From contig CAJXOF010000003.1 of assembly GCA_913057945.1 (NCBI GenBank), positions 1 through 64,000 on the forward strand: 64,000 bases of DNA, read 5' to 3'. Positions 49,136 through 58,279 of this stretch are shown in pieces. Below the pieces are notes generated by a model. The model searched no databases, was not told the origin of the DNA, and was given only the letters and a program-made list of their open reading frames with translations. A program made the position numbers and the translations under genes. Each line of letters opens with the position of its first letter. Within the stretch, counting starts at the first letter, position 1. This DNA comes from an uncultured Hyphomonadaceae bacterium (GTDB lineage: Bacteria; Pseudomonadota; Alphaproteobacteria; Caulobacterales; Hyphomonadaceae).

Positions 49136-51799
49136 ATGCTGACGATTGCGCCGATTGCTGAGACGCCCGAGGTCGCGCTGGTGCGGGCCTTGCCGGCGGC
49201 GCCCTATCTGAGGCGTCTGCACGAGACCGGCGTTAAAGGTCATTGGCGCGATGCGTTGCAGGCGGTTCGGGAAATTCCCGCTGACCTGCCGGACGCCGAT
49301 GCCATGGCGGTGATGCGCAAGGCCAAGGCCCAGCTGCATTTGTCGCTCGCCGCAGAAGACCTGTCCGGCGTGTTGCCGGTGATGGGCGTGACGCGAGCGC
49401 TCAGCGAGTTTGCCGAGGAGAGCCTCGAAGCGGCGCTGCGTGTGTCGCTGGCCAGGCGTGAGTTGGAGGGGGTGGGCATCTTCGCGGTCGCGCTCGGCAA
49501 GATGGGCGCTTATGAGCTGAACTATTCCAGCGATATCGATATCTGCGTCTTCTATGAGCCGGGCGTGTTCATGGATGGGGATTTCGCCGCCGGAGAGACC
49601 GCTCAGCGTATCGCGCGTGACCTTGTCCGCATGATGCAGGAGGCAACTGGCGACGGCTATGTCTTCCGCACCGACCTTCGCCTCAGGCCAGATCCGTCCT
49701 CAACGCCGCTGGCCGTCTCGACCAGGATGGCAGACCTCTATTATGAAAGCGTCGGGCAGAATTGGGAGCGCATGGTCTGGATCAAGGCGCGCCCCACCGC
49801 CGGAGACCATGCGTGTGCAGAGCGCTTCCTGAAAATCCTGCAGCCTTTTGTCTGGCGCCGCAACCTCGACTATTGGGCGCTCGGGGACATCCAGGCCATC
49901 AAGCGCATGATCAACAGCAAGGTCGGCAGCGCCGATCTCGAAACCGTGTCGCCGGATGTGAAGCTCGGGCCGGGCGGTATCCGCGAAATCGAATTCTTCG
50001 CCCAGACCCAGCAATTGATCCTTGGCGGGCGCCAGCCGGAATTGCGGGATAATTCCACGCTCGGCGCGCTGGCCGCGCTGACCGGGGCGGGCGTGGTGGA
50101 GCGGTCCACGGCGGAAGAGCTGGAGACGGCCTATCTTGCGCTCAGGAACCTTGAACACCGTGTCCAGATGCGCCGCGATGAGCAGACCCATACGGTGCCC
50201 GCGAGTGAGGAAGACCGCCGGGACGTCGCCATGCTGTGTGGTTATGAGGATCTTGCTGCCTTTGATCGCGACCTGCAGGCCACGCGCCGCTGTGTGCAGG
50301 GCCATTATGACGGCCTGTTCGCGCATGAGGATCGCGCGCTGGACGAGAGCCCCCTGGGCAATCTTGTCTTTACAGGCGTGGATGATGATCCGGGAACGAT
50401 CGAAACGCTGGCTTCGCTCGGCTTCAGCGACCCGAGCGCGGCGATCGAGACGATCCGGACCTGGCACCGCGGACGCGTGCCCGCCACGCGGACGGCCCGG
50501 GGGCGGGAATTGCTGACCGCGCTGCTGCCGGGCATGCTTGCCGCAATGGGCAAGACCGGTGAACCGGACGAAGCCTTCCGCTGGTTCTCCCGCTTCTTTG
50601 AAGGCATGTCGTCGGGTGTGCAGACCCTGTCCATGCTGCTCGCCGAACAGACCTTGCTGGACGATCTTGTCTCAACGCTGGCATTGGCACCGCGCCTTGC
50701 GCAGATCCTGTCGCGCCGCCCGGACCTGCTGGAAGCGCTCGTCAGCCGGCAGGAACCGCCGCGTCCGGTCATCGACGAGACGCTCAGCTTCGATGGCGCG
50801 CTGGACGCCTGGCGGCGCTATCACCGGGAACAGAATTTCCTGATCGGTCATCGCCTGCTGCATGGCCTGATTCAGGCGCGCGATGCGGGCGAGCACTGGT
50901 CCGATCTTGCCGACGAAACGATCCGCGAAATGGCTGCCGCCGCTGAACGGGAAACCGAAGACCGCTATGGTCCGCGGCCCGGAACATGGGCCATCTTTGC
51001 CATGGGCAAGCTGGGTGGGCGCGAACTGACCGCCGGGTCCGATCTCGACATCATCGTGATCTATGACGCAGACCCGATGGTGGCGCAGACCTGGTATACG
51101 CGGTTCACGCAGCGCCTGATCACGGCGCTGACGGCGCCGACGGCAGAGGGCGACCTATATGAAGTCGACATGAGGCTGCGCCCCTCTGGCGGCGCGGGCC
51201 CGGTGGCGGTCAGCGTACCGGCCTTCGAGCGCTACCAGCATCAAGACGCCTGGACATGGGAGCATATGGCGCTGACCCGCCTGCGGCCCGTCACGGGAGA
51301 CGAGGCGCTCTGTTATCGGATCATGGAGATTGCGTGCGAAGCCATCGTCGTCCGCGCCGGGAAGGATGGCGAGGCGATTTCGCAAGCTGTCCGTGACATG
51401 CGCCAGAGGCTCTACCGCGAGAAGCCGGGGACCGGCCTGTGGGATCTGAAGACGGCCGAGGGCGGGCTGGTCGATGCGGAATTCATCGTCCAGCGCGACA
51501 TGCTGCTGGTCGGGAAGCCGGACGCCATCCGGTCCAATACGCGCGAGGCCATCGCGCATTCCTCCCTTTCGGATGACGAGCGGACATTTCTGGAAGACGG
51601 CGTTACCTTCCTCCAGTCGTTACAACAGGTGCATCGGCTGGCGCTGGGCAGTGAAATGCCGGACGGACATATTCCCGAAGGCCTCAAGGATCGGCTTTGC
51701 CGGTCTGTGGGTGTGGACGGTTTCGACGCACTGGAAACAGAAATTTCCGACGTGAAATCAAGGGTTCACGGACTGACAGTGAAAAAACTTCAGCTCTAG
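49136..51799 (+). CDS. glnE: Glutamine synthetase adenylyltransferase/adenylyl-removing enzyme GlnE
   Basis: 887 residues. Adds AMP to, or removes it from, a Tyr of glutamine synthetase according to nitrogen status. Two nucleotidyltransferase domains are visible: GKMGAYELNYSSDIDI at ~121 (deadenylylase half) and GKLGGRELTAGSDLDI at ~624 (adenylylase half), each with the catalytic DxD and followed by helical regulatory domains, including VDMRLRPSGGAGPVAVS after the second. Somewhat shorter than the E. coli protein (946). Only 7 bases after a histidine kinase gene, an unusual neighbour. Confidence 0.95.
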   Translation: MLTIAPIAETPEVALVRALPAAPYLRRLHETGVKGHWRDALQAVREIPADLPDADAMAVMRKAKAQLHLSLAAEDLSGVLPVMGVTRALSEFAEESLEAALRVSLARRELEGVGIFAVALGKMGAYELNYSSDIDICVFYEPGVFMDGDFAAGETAQRIARDLVRMMQEATGDGYVFRTDLRLRPDPSSTPLAVSTRMADLYYESVGQNWERMVWIKARPTAGDHACAERFLKILQPFVWRRNLDYWALGDIQAIKRMINSKVGSADLETVSPDVKLGPGGIREIEFFAQTQQLILGGRQPELRDNSTLGALAALTGAGVVERSTAEELETAYLALRNLEHRVQMRRDEQTHTVPASEEDRRDVAMLCGYEDLAAFDRDLQATRRCVQGHYDGLFAHEDRALDESPLGNLVFTGVDDDPGTIETLASLGFSDPSAAIETIRTWHRGRVPATRTARGRELLTALLPGMLAAMGKTGEPDEAFRWFSRFFEGMSSGVQTLSMLLAEQTLLDDLVSTLALAPRLAQILSRRPDLLEALVSRQEPPRPVIDETLSFDGALDAWRRYHREQNFLIGHRLLHGLIQARDAGEHWSDLADETIREMAAAAERETEDRYGPRPGTWAIFAMGKLGGRELTAGSDLDIIVIYDADPMVAQTWYTRFTQRLITALTAPTAEGDLYEVDMRLRPSGGAGPVAVSVPAFERYQHQDAWTWEHMALTRLRPVTGDEALCYRIMEIACEAIVVRAGKDGEAISQAVRDMRQRLYREKPGTGLWDLKTAEGGLVDAEFIVQRDMLLVGKPDAIRSNTREAIAHSSLSDDERTFLEDGVTFLQSLQQVHRLALGSEMPDGHIPEGLKDRLCRSVGVDGFDALETEISDVKSRVHGLTVKKLQL

Positions 51800-51867
51800 G
51801 CGACGGATTGTGTGGGCCCGCCCGTTCAATACATGATGGGTGAGCAATACGAATGGAGTTTTTCCAA

Positions 51868-52383
51868 ATGAAACGCACTACTCTCGCAACTGCCTCGATC
51901 GCCGCCATTGCGGCTCTGGCCCTGCCAATGATCGCCATCGCCCAGCCGGGTGACGGTCATCGCGGCATGGGGCATCACGGCCCGCGCGGTGACATGACCG
52001 CCATGATTGCAGAAATCGACACCAATGGAGATGGCAACCTTTCCAAGGAAGAAGTCGATGCGCATCGCGCTGCGAAATTTGCTGAAGTCGACGCCAATGG
52101 CGACGGCGCGGTGACGCAGGCAGAAATGGAAGCGCATCACGAAGCCGAGCGCGCCAAGCGCATGGCCGAAATGAAGGCGAAGATGTTCGCCAAGCTGGAC
52201 ACCGACGGCAATGGCACGATCAGCGCCGAAGAGTTCAACAGCCGGGAGCATCCGGGCTTTGACAAGGCCGACGCCGATGGTGATGGCACGGTGACCAAGG
52301 AAGAAATGGACGCCATGCGCGACAAGATGAAAGATCGTCGTGGCGGCTGGCACAAACGGGGCGATGGCCCCCGCTCCGAGTAA
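51868..52383 (+). CDS. Secreted EF-hand protein
   Basis: 171 residues. Signal peptide (to ~IAIAQ) and a His-rich start (HRGMGHHGPRG). Four EF-hand loops: DTNGDGNLSKEE, DANGDGAVTQAE, DTDGNGTISAEE, DADGDGTVTKEE, so up to four calcium ions. Basic, Gly/Arg-rich end. ATG 51868 has GGAG upstream; the ATG at 51853 would only add five residues. The ECF sigma operon follows and may share its regulation. Confidence 0.88.
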   Translation: MKRTTLATASIAAIAALALPMIAIAQPGDGHRGMGHHGPRGDMTAMIAEIDTNGDGNLSKEEVDAHRAAKFAEVDANGDGAVTQAEMEAHHEAERAKRMAEMKAKMFAKLDTDGNGTISAEEFNSREHPGFDKADADGDGTVTKEEMDAMRDKMKDRRGGWHKRGDGPRSE

Positions 52384-52484
52384 GGTCGGCCTTGCTGATT
52401 GGGCCGGATGCGTGTGATGTATCAGAGTGACTCACGACGATATGACGATACTCCTCCGGCCCGTTTTCGGTTAAGCAATCTGTC

Positions 52485-53027
52485 TTGGCTTTCAGTTCAG
52501 ACCTCGACCGGATCACACGAGCGGCAGCGGGCGATCCCGCTGCCGTCTCCAGCCTTGTCGACCGCTACAGCAGCGGTGTCCTCGCCCTCGCCACACGGAT
52601 GCTGGGCGATGCCTCGGAGGCCGAGGACGTGACGCAGGAAACCTTCCTCCGCGCCTGGAAGGCGCTGCCGGGATGGGAACCGCGAGCGAAATTCTCGACC
52701 TGGCTGCACCGGGTCGCGCTGAATCTCTGTTACGACCGGCTGCGCAAGCGCCGCGAAGTGACGATGGAAATTTTGCCGGAGCGTACCGATCCGGCCATGA
52801 ACCCGGCAGAATTGCTGGATCAGTCCCAGCGGGTCCGCGCGGTGGAAGACGCCATCTCCCACCTGCCGGAACGCCAGGCCGCAGCTCTGACGCTGTGCGC
52901 GCTGCAGGGACATTCTCAAGCCGAAGCGGCCGACATCATGGATGTCAGCGTGGAAGCACTGGAAAGTTTGCTGGCCCGTGCACGTCGCACGCTTCGTGCC
53001 AGCCTGTTGGAGAGGGCCGCATCATGA
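52485..53027 (+). CDS. ECF RNA polymerase sigma factor (RpoE-like)
   Basis: 180 residues. Region 2 with DASEAEDVTQETFLRAWKAL and FSTWLHRVALNLCYDRLRKRR, and region 4 with LPERQAAALTLCALQGHSQAEAADIM followed by SLLARARRTLR. TTG is the only sensible start in this frame. The next gene overlaps by ATGA and looks like its anti-sigma factor. Confidence 0.9.
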   Translation: MAFSSDLDRITRAAAGDPAAVSSLVDRYSSGVLALATRMLGDASEAEDVTQETFLRAWKALPGWEPRAKFSTWLHRVALNLCYDRLRKRREVTMEILPERTDPAMNPAELLDQSQRVRAVEDAISHLPERQAAALTLCALQGHSQAEAADIMDVSVEALESLLARARRTLRASLLERAAS

Positions 53028-53467
53028 GCGGACAGATGATTTCAGATACGCGGGTCCTGGCCCTGATCGAGACCTATGGGGCCAATCCTGACATGTTCCC
53101 GGATGCCGAGCGTTCCGCCGCGCGGGCCCGATTGGCGGATCATCCCGAGCGCTTTGCGGCCGCCCTTGAAACCGCGCGCCAGATGGATGCGCTGCTCGGG
53201 GGTATGCCCGAGATTGTCACGCCTGACACCTTGCGCAGTGCGCTGATCGCTTCGGCGCCGCAGGCCGCGCCCGCGCGCAAGTTCAGCTGGAAGCTGCCGG
53301 TGTGGATTCCTGCCGGGGCGCTTGCCTCGCTCACCGTCGGCCTGTTTGCCGGCATGAGCGTGGCGCAGCCAGCCACCACGCAGGATGAGCAGGCCGAAGC
53401 GGCGGTCTATGCGTCGCTTGGGTTTGATACGTATACGCTGGACCTGGAAGAAGAGGCGCTGCAATGA
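53024..53467 (+). CDS. Putative anti-sigma factor, single-pass membrane protein
   Basis: 147 residues. Cytoplasmic N-terminal ~85 residues with helices (ALIETYGANPDMFPDAERSAARARL), one membrane helix (~92-115, LPVWIPAGALASLTVGLFAGMS), then a short acidic periplasmic tail (TYTLDLEEEALQ). No zinc HxxxCxxC motif, so it is not a ZAS anti-sigma. The role is inferred from size, topology and ATGA coupling to the ECF gene. Confidence 0.65.
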   Translation: MSGQMISDTRVLALIETYGANPDMFPDAERSAARARLADHPERFAAALETARQMDALLGGMPEIVTPDTLRSALIASAPQAAPARKFSWKLPVWIPAGALASLTVGLFAGMSVAQPATTQDEQAEAAVYASLGFDTYTLDLEEEALQ

Positions 53468-53949
53468 GTGACACCCCCGTGCGATCCCCGCGTCGCATCT
53501 CCTTCTGGATGACCATGTCGCTGCTGTTCAATTTGCTCCTGCTGGGGCTGGTTGTTGGCATGTTGGTGCGCCAGATTCCGGATCACAACCGACAGGTCGA
53601 GCGCCCTCGGTTTGCGCAGGACATCGCGCCCGAAACGCGCCGGGCCATGTTCGGCCTGATGCGGGAGTCCTACCGGGAATCCCGCACCGAACGACACGTC
53701 CGCAACCAGGCGCGCATTGAATTGGCGGATGCGCTGAAGGCCGAGCCTTTCGATCCGGAGCGTGTCCGCACGGCATTTGCGAATTTGCGCGCAGCGGATG
53801 AATCCGTACATGCGGCCACCCACACGGCCATGATCGCCCGACTGGAAGCCCTTCCATCCGAGCAGCGTGAAGCGATGGCAGACCTGCTGGCCCGCGGTCC
53901 CGAACGGGGCGAGCGCAATCGCCGCAATTCGTCCCCGCCGAAAGACTAG
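53464..53949 (+). CDS. Periplasmic Metal_resist (Spy/CzcI-like) family protein
   Basis: 161 residues. N-terminal membrane anchor (~13-36), then a long alpha-helical periplasmic part with the spacing of the Metal_resist family (FAQDIAPETRRAMFGLMRESYRESR..., LSSEQREAMADLLA-like LPSEQREAMADLLA) and a basic tail. Such proteins sense metal or misfolded protein for sigma-anti-sigma systems. Overlaps the anti-sigma-like gene by ATGA, completing a three-gene unit. Confidence 0.78.
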   Translation: MSDTPVRSPRRISFWMTMSLLFNLLLLGLVVGMLVRQIPDHNRQVERPRFAQDIAPETRRAMFGLMRESYRESRTERHVRNQARIELADALKAEPFDPERVRTAFANLRAADESVHAATHTAMIARLEALPSEQREAMADLLARGPERGERNRRNSSPPKD

Positions 53950-54003
53950 GGGTTTTCTTCTCCGTCCTCGCGTTCCAGACTGGTCTCAAATCAGGAGGGC
54001 AGG

Positions 54004-55452
54004 ATGAAGGAATATGCGGCATTTGATGCGATGGGACTGGCCGAGCTGGTCCGTACGGGCGAGGTTTCCTCAAAGGAATTGCTGGACGAGGCGGTCTCCC
54101 GCGCGAATGCGGCGCAGGGCGACTTGAACTGTTTCTCCGCCCTCTATCCGGGTCTGGCCGAAGCCCAATTGGCGGACGTGCCAAAGGAGGGCCCGTTTGC
54201 GGGTGTCCCCTTCATCACAAAGGATCTGGGCGTCATGATAAAAGGCGCGCCGCTGACCAATGGATCGGTCAGCTGGAAGGGCCATGTCGCTGTGCAGGAT
54301 TCCACCCTCACGGAACGCTATCGCAAGGCCGGACTCGTGATGTTCGGCCAGACCACCAGCCCGGAATTCGGCCTGACCACGACGACCGAATCCACCCTCT
54401 ACGGCCAGACCCGCAATCCGTGGGATGTGACCCGCACCTCCGGGGGCTCGTCCGGCGGCGCTTCTGCGGCTGTGGCGGCGGGGGTGGTCCCGCTTGCGCA
54501 GGCGAGTGATGGCGGCGGCTCGATCCGTATTCCGGCGGCCTGTACGGGCCTGTTCGGCATGAAGCCGTCGCGCGGGCGCACGCCGATGGGCCCCTTCCAG
54601 ACCGAGGGATGGAATGGCATGTCCACCGTCCACGCCGTCAGCCGTACCGTGCGCGATAGCGCGGCGCTGCTCGATGCCACACATGGGCGCGAGACCGGCA
54701 GCCGCTATGTTGCCCCCGCGCCGGAAGGCTCCTTCCTGGAGGCCGTGTCGCGAGACCCGGTGCCGTTGAAGATCGCGCTCTGGCGCACCGCGCCGAATGG
54801 CACCGAGCTGAGCCCGGAAGCCGTCGAGGGCATGGAGAAGACGGGCCGCCTGCTGGAAAGCCTCGGCCACACAGTGGTGGAAGCTGCGCCGACACTCGAT
54901 GGCGAAGCCTTGGGCAAGGCCGCCCTGTTCACGATTTCCGCCAATATTGCCGCGATGATTGATGCGCGCTCGGCCATGCTGGGCCGTCCGGTGCGCGAGG
55001 ACGAACTGGAGCCGATCACCTATTCAATGGCCAATCTCGGCCGGACCGTGCCGATGGTGGAACTCGCCAAGGCGAACAATCTCTTCAATGCGGCAGCGAT
55101 CACGTTCGAACACTTCCTTGATGAGCAGGGAATCGATTTGATCCTGACGCCGACCATCGCCCGGCCGCCGGAGAAACTGGGAGTCCTGGCCCTGACCGCT
55201 GACCCCGACGCGATGGGGGCAGCGGTGGCAAGCTTTGCGCCGCTCTGCCCCCTGTTCAACCAGATAGGCGCACCCGCCATGTCCATGCCGCTGCACTGGA
55301 CCAATCCGACCGAAACCGCGCCACAAGGCTTGCCGCTGGGCATGATGTTCGGCGGACGGTGTGGCAGCGAGGAATTGCTGTTCTCCCTTGCCGGGCAGCT
55401 GGAGCGCGCCGATCCGTGGATCGACCGGGTGCCCCCGGTATGGGTGGGCTGA
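54004..55452 (+). CDS. Amidase signature family hydrolase
   Basis: 482 residues. Ser-cisSer-Lys amidase: Lys73 (FITKDLG), the Gly/Ser-rich core [16 protein letters not shown] (145-160), and the nucleophile Ser173 in GGGSIRIPA. The rest follows the family fold through [10 protein letters not shown] near the end. Hydrolyses an amide bond; the substrate cannot be told. GatA is unlikely because the GatA-specific regions and gatC/gatB neighbours are lacking. AGGAGGGC site; single gene. Confidence 0.92.
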   Translation: MKEYAAFDAMGLAELVRTGEVSSKELLDEAVSRANAAQGDLNCFSALYPGLAEAQLADVPKEGPFAGVPFITKDLGVMIKGAPLTNGSVSWKGHVAVQDSTLTERYRKAGLVMFGQTTSPEFGLTTTTESTLYGQTRNPWDVTRTSGGSSGGASAAVAAGVVPLAQASDGGGSIRIPAACTGLFGMKPSRGRTPMGPFQTEGWNGMSTVHAVSRTVRDSAALLDATHGRETGSRYVAPAPEGSFLEAVSRDPVPLKIALWRTAPNGTELSPEAVEGMEKTGRLLESLGHTVVEAAPTLDGEALGKAALFTISANIAAMIDARSAMLGRPVREDELEPITYSMANLGRTVPMVELAKANNLFNAAAITFEHFLDEQGIDLILTPTIARPPEKLGVLALTADPDAMGAAVASFAPLCPLFNQIGAPAMSMPLHWTNPTETAPQGLPLGMMFGGRCGSEELLFSLAGQLERADPWIDRVPPVWVG

Positions 55453-55537
55453 CATCCTGTTTGCGAGTTGAAAAATATTGATTATTTCTGCGCGGGCATG
55501 TCAGAATAATATCCGTAACGCTCAGGAAGGATGATGG

Positions 55538-56020
55538 ATGATGCTGAGACTTGCGATCAGTATGGCTCTGGCGGCCGGAATGGCATTTCCGGTCATGGCA
55601 TGGCCAATTTCTCCGGAAAACGCCGCGACGGTCCTGACCCGCGCGGAGAGCGAGGAGGTGAACGTTGTCTGGCTGGACGATGAGGTCGCCCGGATAGATG
55701 CGAAACTGGATTCGTATAATTATTCTGTGCGCATGATGCGTTGTGACGAGACGAAAGTGTGCTCGTCCGTCATGTTGTTTGCGACGTTTGATATGGTCGG
55801 AACACCCGATCTGGCCATGTATGAAAAGACCAACCTCTATAATGAGAACTATCCCTTTGGACGCGCTTTCATCCTGCCGGGATCGGACGGATCCAGTTAC
55901 GGCGTGGGGATAGATTACACCCTCGACCTCAGCAACGAACACAATTTCGATGGTGAGGATATGGTCCTGTTTGGGGACATCCTTGCGGCGTATATAAGCC
56001 ACATGTCCGAAGAAGACTGA
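55538..56020 (+). CDS. Secreted YbjN-domain protein
   Basis: 160 residues. Signal peptide (MMLRLAISMALAAGMAFPVMA), then a compact domain with two Cys (MRCDETKVCSS), YNENYPFGRAFILPG and a closing acid helix. This pattern fits the YbjN domain (putative bacterial sensory transduction regulator), here in exported form. Codon use is AT-richer than in neighbours. Its stop overlaps the next ATG (TGATG). Confidence 0.65.
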   Translation: MMLRLAISMALAAGMAFPVMAWPISPENAATVLTRAESEEVNVVWLDDEVARIDAKLDSYNYSVRMMRCDETKVCSSVMLFATFDMVGTPDLAMYEKTNLYNENYPFGRAFILPGSDGSSYGVGIDYTLDLSNEHNFDGEDMVLFGDILAAYISHMSEED

Positions 56021-56418
56021 TGGTGAGTGCCACCGTCCGACGGGCAGGCGGATGCCATTGCGGCGCCGTGCGGTTTGAAGTCGATCTGCCGCCGACCTTC
56101 GAGGTCGAAGACTGCAATTGCTCCATCTGTGTGATGAGCGGCAATATTCACGTCATCGTTCCGGCGGGTCGGTTCCGACTTCTTCAGGGGACGGAGAGCC
56201 TCACCGAGTACACATTCAACACGGGCGGCGCCAAGCACCGCTTCTGCAAGACCTGCGGAATCAAGAGCTTCTATGTGCCCCGCTCAAATCAGGATGGCTA
56301 TGCCGTGACCTGGCGTTGCCTGGACGACTGGCAGACGCTGGACGTGACCATCAACAAGTTCGACGGCCAGAACTGGGAGGCCAATGCCGGGACACTGGCC
56401 CACAAGTCTAAAGACTAG
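56020..56418 (+). CDS. GFA-family zinc protein (S-(hydroxymethyl)glutathione synthase-like)
   Basis: 132 residues. Zinc ligands in the order typical of the GFA fold: [27 protein letters not shown]. Family members bind glutathione adducts such as formaldehyde-glutathione, or act as other carbon-sulfur enzymes. One-base overlap with the YbjN gene; its stop shares CTAG with the convergent ybjQ-type gene. Confidence 0.9.
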   Translation: MVSATVRRAGGCHCGAVRFEVDLPPTFEVEDCNCSICVMSGNIHVIVPAGRFRLLQGTESLTEYTFNTGGAKHRFCKTCGIKSFYVPRSNQDGYAVTWRCLDDWQTLDVTINKFDGQNWEANAGTLAHKSKD

Positions 56419-56741
56419 TCGCGTCCGATCATGACCGCTGTGCCGGCGACCGTTACCATCATCATCGAGCCACCCTGGCCGACGACCTCGTAATCAATGT
56501 CGACCCCGACGACCGCATTGCCGCCGCGCCGGGCGGCTTCTTCACACATTTCGCGGGTTGCGACCTCACGGGCTTCGCGGATCGTCTTCTCATAGGCTTC
56601 GGACCGTCCGCCGACGACGTCGCGGATGCCGGCAAACAGATCCTTGAAGATGTGCGCGCCGATAATGGCTTCGCCGGTGACGAGTCCCTTGTAGTCGGTG
56701 ATCTCATGGCCCTGCAGGGTCGGCGTGGTCGATACGATCAT
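56415..56741 (-). CDS. YbjQ/UPF0145 family protein
   Basis: 108 residues. Start [14 protein letters not shown], then [36 protein letters not shown] and [13 protein letters not shown], the full YbjQ pattern (pentameric beta barrel, proposed heavy-metal binding). ATG 56741 has GGAG at 6 bases; this GGAG sits at the end of a strong AT-rich inverted repeat (56750-56780). Confidence 0.9.
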   Translation of the reverse strand: MIVSTTPTLQGHEITDYKGLVTGEAIIGAHIFKDLFAGIRDVVGGRSEAYEKTIREAREVATREMCEEAARRGGNAVVGVDIDYEVVGQGGSMMMVTVAGTAVMIGRD

Positions 56742-56749
56742 GTCTTGCT

Positions 56750-56780
56750 CCAATTATTATTGTTTATCAATAATAATTGG
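56750..56780 (-). promoter_or_regulatory. Perfect AT-rich inverted repeat adjoining the ybjQ ribosome site
   Basis: CCAATTATTATTG and its exact complement are separated by five bases (13-bp arms). On the minus strand it ends in TTGG followed by AG, so the ribosome site GGAG of the YbjQ gene overlaps the hairpin foot. In this high-GC genome such an AT palindrome is striking: either a repressor operator or an mRNA hairpin that hides the ribosome site. Confidence 0.65.
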
Positions 56781-56798
56781 GGTGAGTGATCGGCGCTT

Positions 56799-57413
56799 TC
56801 AAGAGGTCTTTTCGAAAACCAGCTTGGTCCACTCAATGCCCCGCGCCATGTTTTCGGCCTGGATCGAGCCTGTGCGTGCGTGGAACAGGTTTTTCAGGCC
56901 GAGCGGGGCGGCGAGGGCGATGGTCTCCTCACCGGAAATGTCGAACATGCGCCGGCCTTCAGGGATCGGCCCGTGGCGCTGGCTCATGAACAGGCGCCCG
57001 CCGGGGCTCAGCAGGCTGGCAACATGCGCCATGCCGGTGGCGCGCTCGGTCTCGGTCATATGCATCCAGACCGCATGCATCAGGACCATGTCGAACGTCT
57101 CGCCCCGCGCGCGCGTGGCGGTGAGGTCCGGCAGGGTATCGTCGAGCCATGTGATGCCGGGTTCAGGGTGGAGCTTGGCCGCGCCGGTGCGCAGCTCGTC
57201 TACCGGCTCCACCGCAAGGACCGAATGACCCAGCCGGGCGAACCAGCCTGCGTCGCGCCCCGTGCCTGCGCCAATGTCCAAGATGCGGGCAGGTGGTGCT
57301 GGCATGAACTCCGCCCACGGCGCATGCACCGCAGACGGGTCGCGCTTTTCATAGCGCACGAACAGGTCGGCGGCTTCCTCGGCATAGCCTGCGGTGGAAG
57401 GCGACTCGATCAA
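56799..57413 (-). CDS. SAM-dependent class I methyltransferase
   Basis: 204 residues. SAM-binding motif I ILDIGAGTGRDAGWFA, acid of motif II in LAVEPVD, then FDMVLMHAVWMHM (motif IV region) and LSPGGRLFMSQ. The start MIESPSTAGYAEEAADLFVRYE is typical of small-molecule methyltransferases related to TehB/UbiE. The start overlaps the preceding lipoprotein stop by ATGA. Substrate unknown. Confidence 0.88.
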   Translation of the reverse strand: MIESPSTAGYAEEAADLFVRYEKRDPSAVHAPWAEFMPAPPARILDIGAGTGRDAGWFARLGHSVLAVEPVDELRTGAAKLHPEPGITWLDDTLPDLTATRARGETFDMVLMHAVWMHMTETERATGMAHVASLLSPGGRLFMSQRHGPIPEGRRMFDISGEETIALAAPLGLKNLFHARTGSIQAENMARGIEWTKLVFEKTS

Positions 57414-58279
57414 TCTGGCTGTATTTCTCGTATGGTCGTCTGAGAACTGGTCTGTCGTTCTGAAAGGCCGTCTGGTAGCGTGATTGAAATGAGGGAAAGC
57501 CGAGTTCGTTTCACAACGCGGCCTTCATTGTCGAGCTCCAGTGTAGTGGTAAGCGTACCGGATATCTCCTCCGCTGCTCTTCGCTCAAGCGCTTGATCAA
57601 AAGTGATGGGATCGTCATCCAAAAACTTAGAAACAATAACATCCTCTTCGGCGCGAGCTTGTCGAATTACTTCTGGATCGAGATCAAAGTTCGCGCGAAA
57701 CCTGCGTGGACTTTTTTGTGTTAGCAACAACGGTTCGGCACTAACTGCTCCGGGCTCAGATATTTCGGTACCCTCTTGAATGTGCAGGACGGGTACTCTG
57801 AATGCCTCCAGGTCCGCAATCATCGAATTGGGGTCACATTCCACTTTGAATGCATTCCATGTGAAGTACCATGATCCACATGCGTCCTCTGAAATGTTGG
57901 CGCGGCTGCGCCAATCGAAATTTCGCGTTTCGAGCTCGTCTGCATTCATCAGTCGAACTGTGCCGTTCGACTCTACCAGAAGACGCGTAGGGTAGCGCCA
58001 TTCAGGCAGTCTTTCTTCTTCTGTCGTATCTTCAGGGAAGTCGTATTCAATAAGGACGCCACTTCGATCTGCTTTGAGGATCCGTTCTACGAGGGTAGAG
58101 TGTCCACGAGAACTGCCATTGGAGCTGCCTCCTTCGGATTTGTTCTCGTAAGATACACGGACCTCGAAGTTGGTGCCTTCTATTTCCGGCGTAGATGGTC
58201 TGGAGCTCTCTATGACGCATGCAGAAATTAGAAAAACGCCAGATATGATCCCAAGCCAGCGAGGAGCTCGAGCAAGCAT
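57410..58279 (-). CDS. Unknown lipoprotein of lower GC content
   Basis: 289 residues. Lipoprotein signal ending ISAC (Cys ~21), then a Ser/Gly-rich linker and a mixed beta domain with two Cys (EDACGSW, KVECDPN). No family recognised. Codon use is clearly AT-richer than in the flanking mutase and methyltransferase genes, which suggests arrival from elsewhere. Yet it is tightly fitted: its ATG overlaps the mutase stop (TGATG) and its stop overlaps the methyltransferase ATG. A GTG three bases upstream is an alternative start. Confidence 0.65.
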   Translation of the reverse strand: MLARAPRWLGIISGVFLISACVIESSRPSTPEIEGTNFEVRVSYENKSEGGSSNGSSRGHSTLVERILKADRSGVLIEYDFPEDTTEEERLPEWRYPTRLLVESNGTVRLMNADELETRNFDWRSRANISEDACGSWYFTWNAFKVECDPNSMIADLEAFRVPVLHIQEGTEISEPGAVSAEPLLLTQKSPRRFRANFDLDPEVIRQARAEEDVIVSKFLDDDPITFDQALERRAAEEISGTLTTTLELDNEGRVVKRTRLSLISITLPDGLSERQTSSQTTIREIQPD

